Part shown: positions 58,245-64,000 of the stretch, piece by piece
Layout: each line of letters opens with the position of its first letter
Numbering within the stretch: position 1 is the stretch's first letter
The notes under the pieces: generated by a model
Told to the model about the DNA's origin: nothing
Seen by the model: only the letters and a program-made list of their open reading frames with translations
The model's database searches: none
DNA from: Arthonia radiata
Lineage: Eukaryota; Ascomycota; Arthoniomycetes; Arthoniales; Arthoniaceae
Length of the DNA: 64,000 nucleotides
Direction of reading: 5' to 3'
Assembly: GCA_002989075.1 (NCBI GenBank)
Contig: PSQN01000017.1
Location: 2,921,453 to 2,985,452 of the forward strand
Position numbers and translations under genes: made by a program

Positions 58245-58635
58245 ATGCCGCGTCGTGACGCTGAAGAGAAGCCGCAGCCAGTCGGTCAGCATGCTGATCC
58301 CACCCCAAAGGACTTTAGGACAGGACCGTATGTGAGTGGGTTGAGTTCCCAAGAAAGACAAGTAGGTCAACCTTCACAGCACTCAGTTGGCCAGCGATCT
58401 AATCCGGCAGGAATATCATGAAGAAAGCTATGATAAAATGGGTGGAAGAGAATTCGCCAATCACGCTCACAAAGAGCATCCGTGGTATTCCGCCTGGTTT
58501 GTCAACAACAAAGCCATGGAGTTCATTCTCAACGAGCGGCAACACGATCCACGCGCAGAGTTGAATCCAAACGACGGAGGCCACATGACTTATCGCAAGC
58601 ATCGCTTTGTCAAGTTTTTACATCATGAGGATTAA
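58245..58635 (+). CDS. Short-protein family, member 2
   Basis: Unrecognised family. Exons 58245-58361 and 58411-58635 with a 49-bp intron (GTAGGT donor, CTAAT branch) give 113 residues. The first exon contains ADPTPKDFRTGP; the second starts EYHEESYDKMGGREFANHAH and ends ERQHDPRAELNPNDGGHMTY followed by RKHRFVKFLHHED. The protein is hydrophilic, His- and charge-rich, with no Cys, signal peptide or membrane segment, so it is likely cytosolic or nuclear. Another donor at 58332 would shorten exon 1 by ten codons in frame; the longer exon fits the spacing in the other members better. Next to it, on the opposite strand, is the broken M48 copy. Confidence 0.68.
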
Positions 58636-58732
58636 ATGAGGCTCGAGTCCATGATCTGTTCGTGGTCAAAGCTTTATAAGACGCAGACTGTGCCTCTGTT
58701 CATGCCAGTCGCTCTGCCAAGCTTGGACGCCT

Positions 58733-59044
58733 CTATGACTGCTTCAAGTTGTCGCGCAGATGCTCCAACCGATAGAGGAGCGAACCGTGGTAGCTTTGTT
58801 CATCTGCCTGGGCCTGTAGATATCGCTCCATGGCCCGTGGGTCCAGCCCTCTCTCACGGAGCACAAAAGCGCCTGCAACATCTGCTTCGCACGCTTGATC
58901 ACATTTGACAAACCGATGCTGCCCGTCAACGAGGTAGTAGAGTATACCAAGCCATTCGTAGACAGGAAATGGCGCCAACAGACTGCAGACACCGAGAAAG
59001 TATCGCCGTTCCTCAAAGGCATGCAGGGCGAATCCGTGCCCCAT
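58733..59044 (-). pseudogene. Fragment of a second M48 metallopeptidase
   Basis: An open frame of 103 codons resembles the C-terminal part of the M48 gene at 55.4 kb: GHGFALHAFEERR lines up with the end of the HELGH helix, then a hydrophobic stretch, CDQACEADVAGAFVLRERGL (compare HEYEADSMATMILARAG) and LYRLEHLRDNL (compare ALRVQALNRVL). The HE pair of the zinc motif is absent: a stop lies two codons before the first ATG and no upstream exon is evident. The third-ligand region starts with Cys rather than His. It is therefore most likely a decayed duplicate, though a spliced, catalytically dead protein cannot be excluded. It lies between members 2 and 3 of the short-protein family. Confidence 0.5.
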
Positions 59045-59408
59045 CCCTTATCTGATAGGATTTCTCAAGACCTCTTCGCTTAGTGCGAGGTCGTCATCTG
59101 CCAAATCTGAGGTCGGCAGGCTTGCAGACAGGCGCTAGCGGTCAGCCCGCCAAGCAGACAGTGTCAGATGCACATTGAGGACAGCCATGCTGAGCTTTCT
59201 TTGAAAGGCCACTTGTAAGGTCCAGCTCTAACACTCAAGTGATAAAGCCTTGTGTAAGACAGGATACATGTCGTCTGAGGAAGACGTCAAAGATCCTCCC
59301 CAAACTCCTTCGTTGTAAAAGCAACCTGTATTAATTTTGTCATTCCATCGAAATACGCTTTTCACCGCACACCCGAGGATAGAACACTGGCAGTACGATA
59401 TTCATACC

Positions 59409-59817
59409 ATGCCAGCAAAGGAAACAAGTAAACAGGAACCAGGAGAACACGTCGAACCAACCGACGCAGACTTCGAAGAAGGCATCCCAGCAGACCGTCT
59501 GCGAGACACGCACAGATCGAAGGTCAGTTTCCTGGACTGAGCTCTTTGCAATACGGATCGCTAATGTTTTGGAAGTACCACAGGGATAACTGGCAAAACA
59601 ATGGGGCACGCAGCTCGCCCGGCGTGCGCATGGGCTTCGCTTTCATCTTTCTCCCAGATATGTGAACAAACGCGTTATGCAATGGTTGCATATAGAACAG
59701 AGAAGAGACCCGGATAATACATATAACCCCAAGAACGTGGCGCAGATGGGACATCGCAAGAGGGAGTTTGAGGGATGGCTCGAGCGCAAGCATCACCCTG
59801 ATCAGTATGAGAGATGA
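59409..59817 (+). pseudogene. Short-protein family, member 3, with a probable one-base frameshift
   Basis: Exon 1 (59409-59522, 38 codons) has GEHVEPTDADFEEGIP, nearly the same as member 4. After a 53-bp intron (GTCAGT donor, CTAAT branch) exon 2 starts at 59576 with YHRDNWQNNGAR, matching YHEESYDKMGGR of member 2. The match then continues in another frame: LARRAHGLRFHLSPRYVNKR aligns without gaps to member 2, followed by VMQWLHIEQRRDPDNTYNPK and QMGHRKREFEGWLE to a stop at 59817. One base appears to be missing near 59611-59616. Use of an AG near 59617 as acceptor would keep the frame but drop about 14 residues. It is either a recent pseudogene, a sequencing slip, or a shortened protein. Confidence 0.6.
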
Positions 59818-60696
59818 TGCACCGCAGGCTTAGCTTATGATGTTGAGTGTGTGCAGAATGAACCAAGGTTAGGTCTCACACGCGCATTATGGTAAAGTCA
59901 CGCGATTTCTGTCCATACTCCATGGCAACGTGTTGTCATACTGCATAAGCTTCGTTGCGTCGCGTCCGTCTCCCAGGTTAATCAGTATAGCTCTTGATCC
60001 TAGTCGGACTATGCCGGAGGAACAAGTGCTGCCAGTTAGTCATCGTATTAGCAAGTCCTCAGGTGGACGTGTCAGATGAAGTCAGAATTTGGCAAGCGCA
60101 TGTTGGATCTGACGCCCGCACAGACAACTAACTCCACTAGCGGCTGCGCATGTCTCTTGTTGAAGCCGTTGGTGATCGACAGTTCATGATTGCGGTCATG
60201 CGGCCTGAACACTTGGCCCCGAGTATGCTCGAGACAGGTGGCGTGGTGGACTAGAGCTCGCGATCAGCCAGTCAAGAGGACGATGTCCGCCTGTGGTATG
60301 AAACTGCGAAACTGCGAACGGCCAAAACGACCAATACCAACCTGACACCTAGTAGCTAGGAACGAAGCCAGAGTATACACGCAAGAGAGGCGGTCGTCAC
60401 CATCTGTTTCAATTCTTCCAATGCACAGGGTCAGCTGACAGCTAATGATTTTTCCTGCAGCGCTGAATGGCGTAGTCAAGGGACTCGAGACTGCGAGAAG
60501 GCACCAGCATCTAGTCGTCCCTGCACACTAGCTGAAACCTCGAGACCAAGACCAGGACTGCTCATTTATGTCACCAACAATGCTGGACACGTTGTCTTTC
60601 GAACCGCATAAATGACGCAGGAACCGGTCTTCAGCGTTCATCCAACCCCACTATACACCCAGGTATCATCGAGTGTTAATACTACCGACACCTTCA
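59818..60696. other. Intergenic, no gene recognised
   Basis: I searched by eye for a third M48 fragment on the minus strand here and found none. Confidence 0.35.
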
Positions 60697-61078
60697 ATGA
60701 AGCTAGAGAAAGAGAAACCCAACGAACACAGGGAGCCGACTGACGACGAGTTCGGGAAAGGTCCACAAGAGCCCTTGAACTATAGGACAGCCCAAGTAAG
60801 ATGGACGCCACACCCAAGTTTCTGACCGACACAGGTTGACACACATCTAGGAGTGTAACAAGGAGCTATGGAAAGAGCATGGTGGCTTAGTTTTCGCCAA
60901 ATACGGCCATAACCTCGAGGAACACTTTTCGGCGACACGCATGAATCGTCTCGTGATGCGAATGCTGCACAAGGAGCAGAAGGATGATCCCTCCCTGGCT
61001 TATGACCCGAAAGATAACGACCATATGAACCACCGAAAAAAGCGTCTTTTGAAAAACATTGTGTCCGAGAGCGGATGA
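60697..61078 (+). CDS. Short-protein family, member 4
   Basis: Unrecognised family. Exons 60697-60795 and 60851-61078 with a 55-bp intron (GTAAGA donor, TTGAC branch, TAG acceptor) give 108 residues. Exon 1 is MKLEKEKPNEHREPTDDEFG then KGPQEPLNYRTAQ; exon 2 starts ECNKELWKEHGGLVFAKYGH and has VMRMLHKEQKDDPSLAYDPK and DHMNHRKKRLLKN. The intron falls in the same place and phase 0 as in members 2 and 3. Soluble and strongly charged, with no targeting signal. The frame is intact, so this and member 2 are the best representatives of the family. Confidence 0.7.
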
Positions 61079-61628
61079 GGAGCAACAGCCGCTATGAAAT
61101 TTGCGCAAAGGAGACATGTATACATGGAGAGAAAGAACATTTATACGCGGAGAATGATGGACGATAGATCAGGCCATCCGCCACAGCTACGGAACAGACC
61201 TTCTCTTCAGATGTTGCTCTTTCTTTGATGAGATTCACATCCACTATTGCTTGTTGGTCTCTTGATGTAGTGATACAAGGACTGTCTTGCCCAGGTAAGC
61301 GCACAATATTGTGTTGGAAGTGTTTAATGCATATGGACGAGAAGCCGACGTCAGCTCATCAACGTGTCATCATTGGGATGCCGTGAAGCTATCATTGCAA
61401 ATGAGGACAGATGTCTTTTCTTCAAAGGTCGAACTGCGAAACAGCAATATTAGGAAAACATAGGGCAGTGCGAGCAGATAGCGTGTTCAGAGGAGGAGTG
61501 TAACCTGTTTGCGGAACTCTTGGGATAGAATCTCTCGGCCGAATTTGCTGTTATCTCCGAAATACTTTTATCTCAATGTCCTCGACTTCGCAAGTAAACA
61601 CGTCTGCATCCTGCCTTTTTTGAGCAGC
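61079..61628. other. Intergenic, promoter of the DUF2011 gene
   Basis: No gene is recognised. Confidence 0.4.
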
Positions 61629-62542
61629 ATGTTCGAGCTGCCAGACGCCAGACGGTAAGCTATCTTCACACATATGGCTGTCTCAGTACTGACGAGGGAT
61701 CTTACAGCGTCCGCCGCGAAGACCTCCACTCCCACAGCTCTCGCTCCTCCTCCCCATCCACCACTTCCAGCTCCTGGGACACCGATACACGCGCCACAAC
61801 CCTCGCAAGACTAGAGCAGACACAACACCTAAGTCTCGAGCCCGCCCCTCCTACCTTGCCCATCTCCAACAGGTCCCAGTCACCACCTCCACCCACCTCA
61901 TCAACCTCCCAAACCAACCCTCCACCCACCGAGACCGAGCCGCAGCCCGAAACCTACGCCTTCAAACTCTTCGCACCCTCCAAACCTTCCTCTACCAATA
62001 CTCACGCCCCTCTTACCTCCGAAAAACTCGCACACATCACCCTCTCCGACCCCACCATTCCGACTTCTCCAGGCTTCACAGCACCGCGCCCAAACGCTTC
62101 TCCATACTACAAGCCTACCGCTTCCCATCTATCAAACCTCAAAGCCTCAGTATTAGACTACGTCACCATCCGCAAACTCTCGCAGCAAGCATGGCCAGGC
62201 TGCTGCGTTCCATGGCGGGTCATACACCTGAGTCTGCCCGCTAAACTCCAACGCCGCAACCAATCGCACCTTTCCACACTTCTCCAACCTGCGGACTCAG
62301 CTGAACAAGACAAACGCAGATGCAGGAAAAGTAAAAAGACGAGGATAAAGCGTCGAGTGAGATTACGAGCGGAAGAAACGAAGAAGAAAGAGGCGGAAGA
62401 GAAGAAGGCGAATGAAGGGGAGGAGAAGGAAAGGAGGGAGAGGGTGAAGAGGGTGAAGGCCAATCGGAGGCGGTTAGAGAAAAGGAGGGAGAAGGCGAAG
62501 GAGGCGAAGGGTGTAGAGGTGGAAAGGGTGGAGAGGGGCTAG
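61629..62542 (+). CDS. DUF2011 fungal protein
   Basis: A 26-nt first exon (61629-61654) gives the family start MFELPDARRVRREDLHSHSS when joined across a 53-bp intron to exon 2 (61708-62542); total 286 residues. The DUF2011 core is ETYAFKLFAPSKP, LAHITLSDPTI and APRPNASPYYKPT. The last 90 residues are a highly basic Lys/Arg/Glu helix (KKTRIKRRVRLRAEETKKKE onward), probably a coiled coil or RNA/nucleolar-type tail. The function is unknown in the family; the composition suggests a nuclear or nucleolar protein. The assignment rests on the N-terminal signature and overall architecture. Confidence 0.75.
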
Positions 62543-64000
62543 GAGCGTGATGTGGGACCTATTATTTGATGGCTTGATGGATGGGCACTCCACTAGCATG
62601 GTAGGACTACGAGAAGGTGAAGTACAGGAAGTGATTGGGAAACCTCAAGCTTTGGCTCGTGTTCGAGGAATAGGTAGGGCAAAGTGAACGTTAAGATAGT
62701 ATTCGCTGGCGTGTCCAACATAAAATATGATCTAGTACTTCTATACATAATGTTATGAGCCCTAGGTGGTTTCCAGAGATCTAATAATAATCATCACATG
62801 GCTCACGACATCGGAAAGCCGCCTACTGTTCAGGTCAGCGCTGCCCTCAACAGCCTCATTCCTCCAAATTTACGACCATCTTGGTGCAATCTCTTTCTTT
62901 ATGACGCCCGGCTCCGCTGTGTGCTTCTCTGTCTCCACAACGTGAACTCGCTCACGCAGAATTCTGGACGGTCCTGCTGAAGCAACACTGCCTACATGTT
63001 CTAGAGGCCTCCGCGGACTGCGGATCCTCAGACACAGCCTTTGTCACGCGCTCGCTGATACGGTGCTGAGTGCAAGTAAAGATTCCGCGTCTTGGCATGC
63101 CACAAAACGTCTGTATGGGCCCACAGCCTCGCACTAAACTCATCTTCATCTTGTCCTACCACGCGGGTGACAAAATAAATGATACACCAAGCTGACCCCG
63201 CCCACTTCACCAAAAAAAGCGATTCTGCACCCTCTATAGCGCACGTTACAGTAGGCTAGAAAAAATAGAATTAATACAGTATACTCTAGAAGAAGCGCGC
63301 TATTTATTTATATGAAAGTTACTATCAGATTGTCGCATTTGGGGTATATCTGAGTAAATGTGGTAGAGAGGGTAGGGTAGCACAAGCATGTCTAGCGGAG
63401 AGCGGACGCTTCTATTAACAATATGTTTGTTAAGAGAGAATTTATTTATTAAAATTAAATAGGAATTGTCGCCTAACTCTAGCGAGTAATATGTATACTT
63501 TTGCGTACAAAATCGAGCGGTATTGGGGGTGCTAGGAGCGCTCGAAGTCGGCAATTTTGGTGGAGATCGGACATCTGTTTGGTGTATCCTTATTTTTGTC
63601 ACCCGCGTGCCTACATGCGCGGGCGCCTGTCACTAACATTTCAGGGCGTTCGAAATTCCCCGAGCCGCCGCTTCCTCGTCCCGTCCGATTTGGTACAGTC
63701 GGATGCGTTCATGACAGGCCCGGTGTGCACACGTATCTGCTTGTTCCTCATGTGAGGTGCTGCTCTCTTGTCGACGGACATAGAGCCGGAAGTGTGTAAA
63801 CACATTCGACGCAAAATCCGTCATCGTCCAGCGACGGGGTTTCATGACGTTCTTTCCAGCCAGATTGCATGAGCGTCCCCGGGACATTGCATCTTCGCAC
63901 GGACGCTTCTCCCACGATCGACGGGAGCTGCACTAGCCGTATGGCTTGTCAGCCGATTGCTGGCCGTCGTCCCCTCGAGGAACTTGGACAGGGCAAGATT
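62543..64000. other. Intergenic to the right edge, with an AT-rich patch
   Basis: No recognisable gene. 63240-63520 is clearly AT-rich compared with its surroundings and may be a small decayed repeat. Open frames near 63.5-63.93 kb overlap on both strands and have no family signature; one could belong to a gene beyond the edge. Confidence 0.35.

Overview
The window looks like a chromosome segment from a filamentous ascomycete (Pezizomycotina; the gene set would suit a Dothideomycete, but I cannot fix the genus). The reasons are short GT-AG introns (about 45-155 bp, many with a CTAAC/CTGAC-type branch site), densely packed genes on both strands, fungus-specific families (Cbp3, Pop8, MID1, Hal4-type kinase, rhodopsin/PTH11-like receptor, spherulin 4, DUF2011), and a large TA-rich block of nested retroelements with the transition bias typical of repeat-induced point mutation (RIP).

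Layout. 0-7.7 kb: the end of a MID1-type calcium channel subunit, CBP3 (complex III assembly), the mRNA capping guanylyltransferase, a small unknown gene and mitochondrial GABA transaminase. 7.85-26.86 kb: a 19-kb insertion bounded by 69-bp inverted repeats (67/69 identical). It holds RIP-degraded Gypsy-type LTR elements nested in one another: element A on the minus strand, interrupted by an incomplete inverted copy C and a full-length relic B with 474-bp LTRs and a CTAAT target duplication. 27-34.2 kb: a secreted spherulin-4-like protein, an OPT oligopeptide transporter and a five-exon GH55 exo-beta-1,3-glucanase, all on the minus strand. 34.86-35.2 kb: a MITE-like sequence. 35.3-41.7 kb: prephenate dehydratase, a mitochondrial HTD2-like dehydratase, a Hal4/Sat4-type kinase and RNase P/MRP subunit Pop8. 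43.9-48.1 kb: two tandem MYND-finger/DUF4470 paralogues with identical intron positions. 48.5-54.4 kb: a seven-exon rhodopsin-domain (PTH11-like) membrane protein and an acyl/aryl-CoA ligase ending in AKL, probably peroxisomal. 55.4-61.1 kb: an M48 metallopeptidase, a broken second M48 copy, and a family of short unrecognised proteins. 61.6-62.5 kb: a DUF2011 protein.

The main novelty candidate is the short-protein family: four genes (51.6-52.0, 58.2-58.6, 59.4-59.8 and 60.7-61.1 kb), each with a small first exon carrying a PT-x(1-3)-[DE]F signature, one phase-conserved intron, and (clearest in three) a second exon ending in a His/Glu/Asp-Pro/Met-Arg-Lys pattern. Three are in tandem, and the two M48 copies lie among them on the opposite strand. 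I do not recognise the family and assign it no function.

All exon boundaries were worked out by eye from frame, splice signals and family similarity. No database was searched.
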